In this document: positions 18,041 to 26,448 of the stretch, one piece after another | Layout: each line of letters starts with the position of its first letter | Numbering within the stretch: the stretch's first letter is position 1 | Source: an uncultured Pelagibacteraceae bacterium | GTDB taxonomy: Bacteria; Pseudomonadota; Alphaproteobacteria; Pelagibacterales; AG-422-B15 | Length of the DNA stretch: 34,576 bases | Direction: 5' to 3' | NCBI GenBank assembly: GCA_902605215.1 | Contig: CACLBX010000006.1 | Span: 1 to 34,576, forward strand | The notes under the pieces: generated by a model | What the model saw: the letters and a program-made list of their open reading frames with translations, nothing else | Databases searched by the model: none | What the model was told of the DNA's origin: nothing | Position numbers and translations under genes: made by a program

Positions 18041-18619
18041 ATGAAAAAAATATTATTTGTAACAATAATTACATTTACCCTCATCTTCTCTGCATTTGCT
18101 GCAGGAAGTGGAGGCTCAGGCGGTAGTTCTGGAGGCTCAGGCGGTAGTTCTGGAGGCTCAGGCGGTAGTTCTGGCTCAGGTGGTAGCTCCGGAGATTCGG
18201 GAGGTAGAGGTGAATCAGATGGTTCAGGATACAGAGGTTCAACAGGCTTGGATGCAGAATTAAAAAAAATTATTTTTGAAATAGAGAAAAACAAGAACTA
18301 TGAAGGTGCTCTGAAGGATTTAGAAGTTTATGTTTACGAGAATCCTGAAAATGCCCATGGATGGAATTTTATTGGATTTACAAGTAGAAAGCTCAGTAAG
18401 TATGATGATGCCGAATTATATTATAAAACTGGTCTAGAGATTAATCCTGATCATGAAGGTATATTAGCATACCAGGGGGAACTTTTTCTAGAAACTGAAA
18501 GGTATGAGCAAGCCCTCCAAAACCATGCAAAATTGATAGATCTCTGTAATTTTAATTGTTACGAAAAAAAAGAATTGAGCAGAGCTATTGCTCAATATGA
18601 AAGTGAAAATAATCTCTAA
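18041..18619 (+). CDS. Exported Gly/Ser-rich linker plus TPR protein
   Basis: Signal peptide MKKILFVTIITFTLIFSAFAA, then (GGSGGSS)n-like tract, then TPR-type repeats (NAHGWNFIGFTSRKLSKYDDAELYYKTGLEINPDH). Confidence 0.75.
   Translation: MKKILFVTIITFTLIFSAFAAGSGGSGGSSGGSGGSSGGSGGSSGSGGSSGDSGGRGESDGSGYRGSTGLDAELKKIIFEIEKNKNYEGALKDLEVYVYENPENAHGWNFIGFTSRKLSKYDDAELYYKTGLEINPDHEGILAYQGELFLETERYEQALQNHAKLIDLCNFNCYEKKELSRAIAQYESENNL
18110..18172 (+). repeat. Three perfect tandem copies of a 21-bp unit GGAGGCTCAGGCGGTAGTTCT
   Basis: 18110-18130, 18131-18151 and 18152-18172 identical, followed by degenerate copies to ~18206; in frame (7 aa per unit). Confidence 0.95.
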
Positions 18620-18667
18620 TTTGTTGATTTCTTTGAAATCCCTAATTAAGCTCTAATTAGAAACAAA

Positions 18668-18886
18668 ATGATTAAATTCTTAGTATTCTTTGTATTGGGC
18701 GCAGCAACCTTGTATTTTATCATACGTTCCTTCGTTAATAGTGAGCCTGGAAGAGTAGCAAGATTCTTCAAAGTGATTTTTGTGGCAGCAATTATTTTTA
18801 GCATTGTTTATTTTTTATTCAGAGGGAATGTAGGTTTTCTTGCCCCATTAATAGGTCTCGCTAGAAGATTGCTGGTTGGGTTTTAA
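18668..18886 (+). CDS. Small two-TM protein resembling the N-terminal membrane module of alphaproteobacterial J-domain proteins
   Basis: MIKFLVFFVLGAATLYFIIRSFVNSEPGRVARFFKVIFVAAIIFSIVYFLFRGNVGFLAPLIGLARRLLVGF; no J domain follows. Confidence 0.6.
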   Translation: MIKFLVFFVLGAATLYFIIRSFVNSEPGRVARFFKVIFVAAIIFSIVYFLFRGNVGFLAPLIGLARRLLVGF

Positions 18887-18889
18887 AAG

Positions 18890-20551
18890 ATGGAACAATT
18901 GTTTAGGAAAATTTCAATTATCATCTTCTTTTTTATTTCATCGATTATTTTCTTTACTTCGTGTGATAATGGTTCGGATCAGTCAGCCGCTTTTACAGGT
19001 GTTAGGGTAATAGATAATTCTTATTCTCCACCTGTCGTTCGAATAAATCCTGGGGGCAAAGTACGGTTTAATAATTGGGGCAACAATCCTCATAATGTAA
19101 TTTCTGTTGATGAAAGTTGGGGCTCCCTAGCAGAAATTCCCAAAGGGGATTATCTAGATATAAATTATGAAAATGAGGGGTTATATAAATATTTATGCTC
19201 ATTCCACGCTTCACCAGATGGAAAATGGGGTATGGTTGGTTCTGTTGTTGTAGGTGATATAAATTATGAAGATTATACTAACTTTTCAAAAAAAGATGTG
19301 GTTTCTAGATTTACAGGGAATGTTAGGCACGTACCTGATAAATACGAAACTATTCAAGATGCTGTAAATGCTTCAAACCCGGGTGATCTTGTTTTAATCA
19401 AACCAGGTATTTACTATGAGGAAGTAGTCGTAAACGTTCCCTCAATTACTATCAGAGGTTGGGATAGAAACACAACAATCATTGATGGAGAGTTTGAGAG
19501 AGGTAATGGTGTATTGGTTGCAGGCGTTGATGGAGTAGTCATAGAAAATATAACAGCTAGAAACGCATTGCTTAATGGTTTTTACTGGGCGACGGTGAAA
19601 GGGTATAGGGGTTCTTATTTAACAGCCTATAATAATGGAGATTATGGTGTGTATGCTTTTGATGCTGTAGATGGAGTTTTAGATCATTCTTACGCTTCTG
19701 GTTCACCTGATGCAGGTTTTTATATTGGTCAATGTTATCCATGCGATGCAATTGTAAATGATGTGATTTCTGAAAATAATGGACTTGGTTATTCTGGTAC
19801 AAACTCGGGTGGCTCTCTTTATATTGTAAGTTCAGTGTTTAAAAATAATAAAGGTGGATTGGCGCCCAATACTTTGGACTCAGAACTTCTACCTCCAGAA
19901 AGAGAAACTTTTATTATCGGAAATCTGATTGAAAATAATAACAACTTAGATGCTCCTGCTACTCAATCAACTAATTTATCGCTTGGCAATGGGGTTGTTA
20001 TTGCAGGAGGAAATAACAACATTATCAAAAATAATGTCATAGCCAATCATAATCTTTATGGAGTTATTATAACTGCAACAGCAGATGTGAATTACTGGCC
20101 TGCTCATGGGAATCGGGTTGAAAGTAATTTAATTATAAATTCTAAAAGAGCCGATATTGCATCTAGTGGCTTGTCTAATTTAGGTAATTGTTTTGAAAAC
20201 AATTATTTCAACACATCAATTCCACCTGGCTTACAAACTTTAAATAAATGTGACTCTTCCTTTTTTCCCTTAAGCGCGGATCTATCAGGTATGTGGTCTT
20301 CTCTAGCACGTGTAATTCAGACTGGTAATGGAAACTATAATCAAGGTGATTGGCGTTCATTTGAAGCGCCTGCTAACCAACCTAATATGCCCATTATGGA
20401 TGAATTAAAAAGTCTTGGTTATGATAAAACTACATTGCCTATTACAAAAATATGGAGCTCAGTTAAGCCTGCAGTTGAGGTTTTTAGTCAATATGAGTAT
20501 GTTTTAGACGAAATAGAACTGCCACAAGAAGCTAGAAACTATTTGAACTAA
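18890..20551 (+). CDS. Lipoprotein: cupredoxin domain fused to right-handed parallel beta-helix (NosD/CASH-like)
   Basis: Lipobox-like FFTSC; type-1 Cu ligand pattern NPHNV...YLCSFHASPDGKWGM (H, C, H, M); then YETIQDAVNASNPGDLVLIKPGIYYEEVVV and PbH1-type N-rich repeats. Confidence 0.85.
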   Translation: MEQLFRKISIIIFFFISSIIFFTSCDNGSDQSAAFTGVRVIDNSYSPPVVRINPGGKVRFNNWGNNPHNVISVDESWGSLAEIPKGDYLDINYENEGLYKYLCSFHASPDGKWGMVGSVVVGDINYEDYTNFSKKDVVSRFTGNVRHVPDKYETIQDAVNASNPGDLVLIKPGIYYEEVVVNVPSITIRGWDRNTTIIDGEFERGNGVLVAGVDGVVIENITARNALLNGFYWATVKGYRGSYLTAYNNGDYGVYAFDAVDGVLDHSYASGSPDAGFYIGQCYPCDAIVNDVISENNGLGYSGTNSGGSLYIVSSVFKNNKGGLAPNTLDSELLPPERETFIIGNLIENNNNLDAPATQSTNLSLGNGVVIAGGNNNIIKNNVIANHNLYGVIITATADVNYWPAHGNRVESNLIINSKRADIASSGLSNLGNCFENNYFNTSIPPGLQTLNKCDSSFFPLSADLSGMWSSLARVIQTGNGNYNQGDWRSFEAPANQPNMPIMDELKSLGYDKTTLPITKIWSSVKPAVEVFSQYEYVLDEIELPQEARNYLN

Positions 20552-20591
20552 TCCTCTAATTGTTTAACCTGTAATCAGGAGATAATAATAA

Positions 20592-20912
20592 ATGCCAGGC
20601 GTTACTTTTTTTCCATTAGAGGATGTTCCGTTCTTATCGCTCTTTTTCAATTTTTATGGATATTATCTTCCGATCTTCTTGTATGCCACTTGGACGGCAA
20701 CAGCCTTATTTGACTTACATATTGGCAAATATAGAAGTATTCCTTCTAAAATAACTTGGACACTTGTTTTGATGTTCATTCCTTTAGTTGGCCCACTTAT
20801 TTATCATATGTTTGCAGCTAGGGAATTGGATGTTGTCATTAGAGCTACGATGATTTTTGGAGGCATAGCTGTTATGACAATCGTTTTTCTTTATCTTGGT
20901 CTCGCACTTTAG
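20592..20912 (+). CDS. Small membrane protein, PLDc_N-like
   Basis: WTLVLMFIPLVGPLIYHMFAARE resembles the phospholipase D/nuclease N-terminal membrane motif; CAGGAG RBS. Confidence 0.65.
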   Translation: MPGVTFFPLEDVPFLSLFFNFYGYYLPIFLYATWTATALFDLHIGKYRSIPSKITWTLVLMFIPLVGPLIYHMFAARELDVVIRATMIFGGIAVMTIVFLYLGLAL

Positions 20913-20918
20913 ATAAAA

Positions 20919-21749
20919 GTGAAGTTCGACTCTCGTATAACGCCTATCAAAAGTAATTTAGCCGCCTCTTCATATAGATATATTGTTAAAAGAGCAAAAT
21001 ATTCAAAAGGAACAAAGTACACAGTAGTCTGCTCGTTTGCGCCCTTATATTTAGATAAAAAATCTAAATTAAGTACTCAGCTTTTATTTGGAGAAGAGTG
21101 TATTGCTTATGAAGTATCTAATGGTTGGTCTTGGGTTCAATCATTAAGGGACCAATATGTAGGATACACACCAACAGTTAATCTATCTAAAAAATTATTT
21201 AAGCCTACTCATAAAGTAACATCTCTGCGAACTTACATTTACAAAGAACCTAATATCAAAAGTAAAGATCTGTTATACTTAAGCTTTAATTCAGTTTTAG
21301 AAGTAAAAAAAATAAAAGGAAAATTTTCTCTTGTCAATGGTATTGGTTGGTGTCCGACAAGTGATTTATCTGCTATTGATCAGGCGGGGTTTAATAGAGT
21401 GATATATGCAAAGCAGTATTTAAATACTCCTTATTTATGGGGAGGTCGAGACTCTATGGGGTTAGACTGCTCGGGACTCATTCAAAATATAGTACAAATT
21501 AATAATAAAATATTTCCAAGAGATACTGATATGCAAGAAATTTTCATAACCAAAGAGATTATGCATGAAAAAAAACTTAAGGCAGGAGATCTAATTTTTT
21601 GGGATGGCCATGTAGCTATGATGATTGATAATAAGAATATCATCCATGCTAATGCTTATCATATGAAAACAGCAATAGAGTTATTAAGCACAGCTAAAAA
21701 AAGAATATTCAAAACAAATGGAAAAATAAAAAAAATGGGAAGACTTTAG
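20919..21749 (+). CDS. NlpC/P60 family peptidase with SH3-like N-terminal domains
   Basis: YLWGGRDSMGLDCSGLIQ (catalytic Cys), GHVAMMID (His); SH3-like region GWSWVQSLRDQYVGYTP; GTG start. Confidence 0.9.
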   Translation: MKFDSRITPIKSNLAASSYRYIVKRAKYSKGTKYTVVCSFAPLYLDKKSKLSTQLLFGEECIAYEVSNGWSWVQSLRDQYVGYTPTVNLSKKLFKPTHKVTSLRTYIYKEPNIKSKDLLYLSFNSVLEVKKIKGKFSLVNGIGWCPTSDLSAIDQAGFNRVIYAKQYLNTPYLWGGRDSMGLDCSGLIQNIVQINNKIFPRDTDMQEIFITKEIMHEKKLKAGDLIFWDGHVAMMIDNKNIIHANAYHMKTAIELLSTAKKRIFKTNGKIKKMGRL

Positions 21750-21750
21750 A

Positions 21751-23082
21751 TTAACTAAAGTTAAATTTATTTCTTATAAACCAGAGTAGTAGCAGTGAAG
21801 GTATTACCATTAAGGCAGTAATTATAAAGAATGTCCCCCAATCACCCTGCAGCCAATCTACAAGCGAACCTGACGAGGATGCCATAAGAGTTCTGCCAGC
21901 AGTTCCAAGAGAGGCAAGAAGGGCATACTGTGTTGCAGTATAAGTACGGTCAACAAGTAAAGAAATAAATGTAACAAAAGCAACGGTTGCAAACGCAGCA
22001 GCAAGGTCGTCAAGAAGTACAGCAGCAGCAAATAATAATTCAGACTTATCTGACCATGCCATAAAGCTGAACATTATATTTGTGATAGCCATTGCTATCC
22101 CAGATATAAATAAGGCTTTTATAACTCCTGATTTAATGGCAAACCATCCCCCCAATAGAGTAAAGGTGATTGTTGTAATCCATCCGAGACCTTTTGAATA
22201 AATTGCAATATCAGATTTTGAAAATCCCATCTCGTCATAAAATATAATGGACATTCTTCCAAGAAAAGCCTCACCAATTTTAAAAAGAAAAATGAATCCA
22301 ATAATTAAGAAGCTAATGGTCACACCATTTTTTTTAAAGAAGCTAGTTAGTGGACTGATAATTGTGCTTATAAACCAAGCCGAAAATCCAGCCGCTTTAA
22401 AATTATCTTGATCTTGCTTTTGAGCATTTTGTCTATCATTAGATGTATCTTCAGGAATAAAAAGTAATCCAATATTAAATAAAAGTATTAATAGGCAAAG
22501 AAATATAAAAGTGAGCTGCCAGTAATTTGTAAATCCAACTACTTCTAAATAATCAGCAACAAATAACGTTAACATTCCTCCAATTTTATAACCTGTCCAC
22601 CATCCAACTACAGCAATCGATGCACCTGCAGCCATTGATGCTTTTTCATTTGCAGATATTTGTTCAATTCTAAGAGCGTCAATTGTTATATCTTGTGATG
22701 CTGACGAAATTGCAATTAATAACCCTAAGAAAATAATAACTTCAAGATTATTTATTGGACTTAGAAAACTCCAACAAATAAGACTGCACAAGATTATGAA
22801 TTGAAGAGATATTATCCATGATTTTCTATGACCTATTTTATCTGTTAGAAATGGTATTTTTATTCTATCAATTAAAGGAGCCCACAGAAAGTTAATTGCA
22901 TAAACTCCAAAAATTAAACCTGCCCATCCAATAGTACTTCTTGAAAGTTCAAAGTCTTTTAACCAAAGTGAAAGTGCACTGCCAATTATTACCCATGGGA
23001 AACCACTGATAGCACCCAAAAGTAAAATGCGAAGCATTCTGTTATCAAAATAAATTGATAAACTAACATTTTCTTTTGTCAT
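21751..23082 (-). CDS. AmpG-like MFS permease
   Basis: SGFPWVIIGSALSLWLKDFELSRSTIGWAGL, WAPLIDRIKIPFL..GHRKSWI motifs typical of AmpG family. Confidence 0.85.
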   Translation of the reverse strand: MTKENVSLSIYFDNRMLRILLLGAISGFPWVIIGSALSLWLKDFELSRSTIGWAGLIFGVYAINFLWAPLIDRIKIPFLTDKIGHRKSWIISLQFIILCSLICWSFLSPINNLEVIIFLGLLIAISSASQDITIDALRIEQISANEKASMAAGASIAVVGWWTGYKIGGMLTLFVADYLEVVGFTNYWQLTFIFLCLLILLFNIGLLFIPEDTSNDRQNAQKQDQDNFKAAGFSAWFISTIISPLTSFFKKNGVTISFLIIGFIFLFKIGEAFLGRMSIIFYDEMGFSKSDIAIYSKGLGWITTITFTLLGGWFAIKSGVIKALFISGIAMAITNIMFSFMAWSDKSELLFAAAVLLDDLAAAFATVAFVTFISLLVDRTYTATQYALLASLGTAGRTLMASSSGSLVDWLQGDWGTFFIITALMVIPSLLLLWFIRNKFNFS

Positions 23083-23144
23083 ACTAAATGAGAATAAGGT
23101 TTAGAGCCTGCAGCAGTCAATTAATATATTAAGTAATTATTAAC

Positions 23145-23699
23145 CTATTCAATTGGTGCGGGATTATCGCTAAAACTTCTTAAATAAAGAATAACATTTG
23201 CACGGTCTTTAGCTTTCTTAAGACCAACAAATGACATTTTAGTCCCTTTAATATATTTTTTTGGATTGATCAAATAACTATTTAATTGTTCGAATGTCCA
23301 ATCTCCCTCAAAAGCTGCCATTGCGCTGGAATATTTATAATCATCTTTTGAACCAATATCCTTATTTACAATATTCCATAACCCTGGACCAATTTTATTA
23401 GCTCCACCATTTTCCATAACGTGACACTGTGAACATTTCTTAAAAACTTTTTTACCTTTATCTAGGTCAGCGCTAGCAAGGAGAACTTGAATAGGGTCTT
23501 CCGTGGGAGCTTGGACAACTGCCTCAGTTGAAGTTGCAGCTGCATCCATTAATATTTCATCGCCACCTTCAACTTGATAAGCGGCTACCTTAGGTTTATC
23601 GACGTGATAGAGTATTTCACTAAAATTAGCCAAACCAATAAAGACAAGTGCTACTACTAAAATGCAGGCAACTATTTTATTAATTTCAAATGAATCCAT
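23145..23699 (-). CDS. Membrane-anchored c-type cytochrome (CycM-like)
   Basis: N-terminal TM anchor; GKKVFKKCSQCHVMENGGANKIGPGLW; YLINPKKYIKGTKMSFVGLKK. Confidence 0.92.
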   Translation of the reverse strand: MDSFEINKIVACILVVALVFIGLANFSEILYHVDKPKVAAYQVEGGDEILMDAAATSTEAVVQAPTEDPIQVLLASADLDKGKKVFKKCSQCHVMENGGANKIGPGLWNIVNKDIGSKDDYKYSSAMAAFEGDWTFEQLNSYLINPKKYIKGTKMSFVGLKKAKDRANVILYLRSFSDNPAPIE

Positions 23700-23788
23700 A
23701 ATGTTTTTTAGCTGAATATATGATATTAATTAAACATTATTCTAATTTATTCAAGTTATTATGCGTCTTCTAGTCGCATAAAATCATT

Positions 23789-24529
23789 ATGATTACCCAA
23801 GAAAATACAGCAATTATTATACCTGCAAGACTTCAAGCAAGCAGACTTCCAAATAAACCTTTGCTTGAGATTAATGGCAAGCCAATGATCCAACACGTTT
23901 GGGAAAAGGCTATTTTGTCTCAACTCGGTGAGGTTCTTGTCGCTACAGATAATGTAGACATTAAAAATTTAATTGAAGGATTGGGGGGCAATGCATGCAT
24001 GACATCAGCAAAACATACATCTGGCACTGATCGAATATATGAGGCCTTGAATAAGTTTGATCTAGATCAAAGGATAGAATTTGTAATTAATTTACAAGGT
24101 GATCTTCCAACAATCAATTCACAAGCCCTCAGTACCGTGCTCAGTTTAATTGAAGAAGAGGGATCTGAAATGGGCACCTTAGCATCCGTTTTTAAGGATA
24201 AGTCGGAAATTAAAAAAAATCAGGTTGTTAAAGTATTTTGTGACTACAAAGAAAATGTAAATTCTACTCTGGCGATAAACTTCATAAGGAAGAATGATAA
24301 CTATGATGAAAATAAATTATATCACCACATTGGAATTTATTCATTTAGAAGAGAGACTCTTAAAAAGTTTGTTACTTTATCTCAGACGGAAAGAGAGAAT
24401 AATGAAAAGCTCGAACAATTAAGAGCTTTAGATAATAATATAAAAATAAAAGTTGGTTTAATTGACTTTTTGCCTTTGGGAGTTGACACTCCTGATGATT
24501 TAGAAGAAATTAAAAAGATTATAAAGTGA
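23789..24529 (+). CDS. kdsB: 3-deoxy-manno-octulosonate cytidylyltransferase
   Basis: IIPARLQASRLPNKPLLEINGKPMIQHVWEKA; TSGTDRIYEAL; INLQGDLP. Confidence 0.93.
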   Translation: MITQENTAIIIPARLQASRLPNKPLLEINGKPMIQHVWEKAILSQLGEVLVATDNVDIKNLIEGLGGNACMTSAKHTSGTDRIYEALNKFDLDQRIEFVINLQGDLPTINSQALSTVLSLIEEEGSEMGTLASVFKDKSEIKKNQVVKVFCDYKENVNSTLAINFIRKNDNYDENKLYHHIGIYSFRRETLKKFVTLSQTERENNEKLEQLRALDNNIKIKVGLIDFLPLGVDTPDDLEEIKKIIK

Positions 24530-25362
24530 TGAAAAAAATATCTTACCAAGGTGAATTAGGGGCTTACTCGCATTTAGCATGCAATGAAGCTATGGCAGAC
24601 TATGATTCAGTGCCCTGTCGAACTTTTGAGGCAGCATTAAATTGTGTTAGAGAAGATGAAGCAGATTTAGCAATGATACCAGTTGAGAACTCGGTCGCTG
24701 GTCGAGTAGCTGATATTCATTACTTACTAGGAGATTATGATCTAAAAATTTATGCTGAACATTTCCAGGAAGTAAGGCATCAGCTGCTTGCCAAAAAAGG
24801 AACTTCCATTGATGAAATAAAATTTGTAAGAAGTCATTCGATGGCAATTGGCCAATGTCAGACAGCAATACAAAGATTAGACCTTAAGCCTATCGTTATG
24901 GCTGATACTGCTGGGTCAGCTAAATATATAAGTGAGGCAGGCAAGAATGAGGACTCTGCAATCGCCTCTCACTTAGCTGCAGAAATTTATGGATTAGAGA
25001 TTTTAGAGTCAGATATTCAAGACATGAAGCACAACACAACACGATTTCTCATTATGTCAAAAGGCGCACAACAAAAAAGAGATACAAGCAAATCATATTT
25101 AACTAGTTGTATTTTTGAAGTTCGAAGTGTTCCTTCGGCGTTATATAAAGCACTTGGAGGCTTTGCGACTAACGGAGTAAACTTAACAAAGCTTGAGAGC
25201 TTTATTGTTGACGGTGATTTCAACAAAGCACAGTTTTATATTGATCTTGATGGTCATGTCGATGATAGTTCTGTTAAAGGAGCTCTTGAAGAGTTGTCAT
25301 TCTATACAGAAAAACTTCAGGTTCTTGGTGTTTACCCAAAGCATTCTTATAGGAACCAATAA
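24529..25362 (+). CDS. pheA: Prephenate dehydratase
   Basis: ISYQGELGAYSHLAC; MIPVENSVAGRVADIHYLL; NTTRFLIMSK; ACT domain with NLTKLESF. Start overlaps kdsB stop. Confidence 0.94.
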   Translation: MKKISYQGELGAYSHLACNEAMADYDSVPCRTFEAALNCVREDEADLAMIPVENSVAGRVADIHYLLGDYDLKIYAEHFQEVRHQLLAKKGTSIDEIKFVRSHSMAIGQCQTAIQRLDLKPIVMADTAGSAKYISEAGKNEDSAIASHLAAEIYGLEILESDIQDMKHNTTRFLIMSKGAQQKRDTSKSYLTSCIFEVRSVPSALYKALGGFATNGVNLTKLESFIVDGDFNKAQFYIDLDGHVDDSSVKGALEELSFYTEKLQVLGVYPKHSYRNQ

Positions 25363-25363
25363 T

Positions 25364-26287
25364 TTATTTACTGTGTAACCATTCAACAATAAGTTGATGT
25401 GCTACAGCCATAGCAGGAGGTATCCAGATTCTATCAGGACTTTTGCCAACAAAAATTCTATTTATGTCTTCACGAGATAACCAAACCGCATGTTCAATCT
25501 CATCTTCATCTAAATTAGTTTTGTCATCATCTACATTTGAAAAGCATCCAATCATCAACTGTGAAGAAAAAGGCCATGGCTGCGTAAATTTGTACTCAAC
25601 ACTATTTACATTAAGGCCAACTTCTTCTTTCACTTCCCTTATAACTGCATCCTCAATGGTTTCTCCTGGTTCGAGAAAGCCAGCCAGAGCAGAGTACATT
25701 CTTGGGGGAAAAATCGACTGACGTCCTAAAAGACATTTTTCATTATAAATAGGTAGCATGATAACAACAGGGTCCACGCGAGGGAATAATTCGGTTTTGC
25801 AGTTAACACAAACTTTTTTAGAGCCAGCATCCACTGTTTTGAGTTTTGAATTTTCACACCGACTACAAAAAATATTAACAGCATTCCACTCCACCATTGA
25901 TTTGGCTTGAGCAAGAATTCCTGTATCTTCAGGTGACAGACTTTGAGCAATAGATCTTAAATCGATAAATTTACATCCTATAAAGATTTCTATATCAAAG
26001 TGAGTACGCTCCTTAGTAATATCTATAGCGTAATATTTTATATTTTTCATTTCACCGAGAAAGATAATCTGACAGGCTTCAAAGTGTTTCTTAATCGAGT
26101 CGAACTTAGCTAAATATATTGTAGAATTACTTCCTGGCTCTTTGCTTACTTGAATGAGAGGCTTGCCAGAGTCAAAAATAATATATCTTGCATTAGAGCT
26201 GCTCATAGAGGTTTTTTGCCACTCTTCGTCACTTCTTATGCTAGACATTCTATCTAGAGGATTATTTGCAAATACAATTTTACTCAT
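25364..26287 (-). CDS. nudC: NADH pyrophosphatase / NAD-cap hydrolase (Nudix with Zn ribbon)
   Basis: Zn ribbon CSRCEN...CVNCKTE; FPRVDPVVIMLP; Nudix box GFLEPGETIEDAVIREVKEEVGL. Confidence 0.93.
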   Translation of the reverse strand: MSKIVFANNPLDRMSSIRSDEEWQKTSMSSSNARYIIFDSGKPLIQVSKEPGSNSTIYLAKFDSIKKHFEACQIIFLGEMKNIKYYAIDITKERTHFDIEIFIGCKFIDLRSIAQSLSPEDTGILAQAKSMVEWNAVNIFCSRCENSKLKTVDAGSKKVCVNCKTELFPRVDPVVIMLPIYNEKCLLGRQSIFPPRMYSALAGFLEPGETIEDAVIREVKEEVGLNVNSVEYKFTQPWPFSSQLMIGCFSNVDDDKTNLDEDEIEHAVWLSREDINRIFVGKSPDRIWIPPAMAVAHQLIVEWLHSK

Positions 26288-26338
26288 GAATTTATTTATT
26301 TAATAAACAACATTTAATGATCGTATGCTACAATATTT

Positions 26339-26430
26339 TGGGAGATTGAGTAGACAAGTTATTCGCCAATCCGGTCAGGTCTGAAAAGAAGCAGCCGCAA
26401 CGATGATATTTGGGTTACTTTGATCTCCCA
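26339..26430 (+). ncRNA. ffs: Signal recognition particle 4.5S RNA (bacterial small type)
   Basis: Conserved tip GGTCAGGTCTGAAAAGAAGCAGCC; closing ends TGGGAGAT/ATCTCCCA; lies immediately 5' of dnaX. Confidence 0.93.
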
Positions 26431-26448
26431 CAGAATTAATATAGATAG

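Noticed and set aside
17986-18294. - strand Pro/Glu-rich ORF (PPEPELPPEPPELPPEP)
   Set aside because: Antisense shadow of the Gly/Ser repeat tract; the + strand frame has a signal peptide and TPR homology.
18642-18660. Small inverted repeat CTAATTA/TAATTAG
   Set aside because: Short A/T-rich dyad lacking a T-tract or clear regulatory context; likely chance.
19572-19802. - strand His/Gln/Asn-rich ORF
   Set aside because: Antisense shadow of the beta-helix coding region; composition reflects reverse complement of its repeats.
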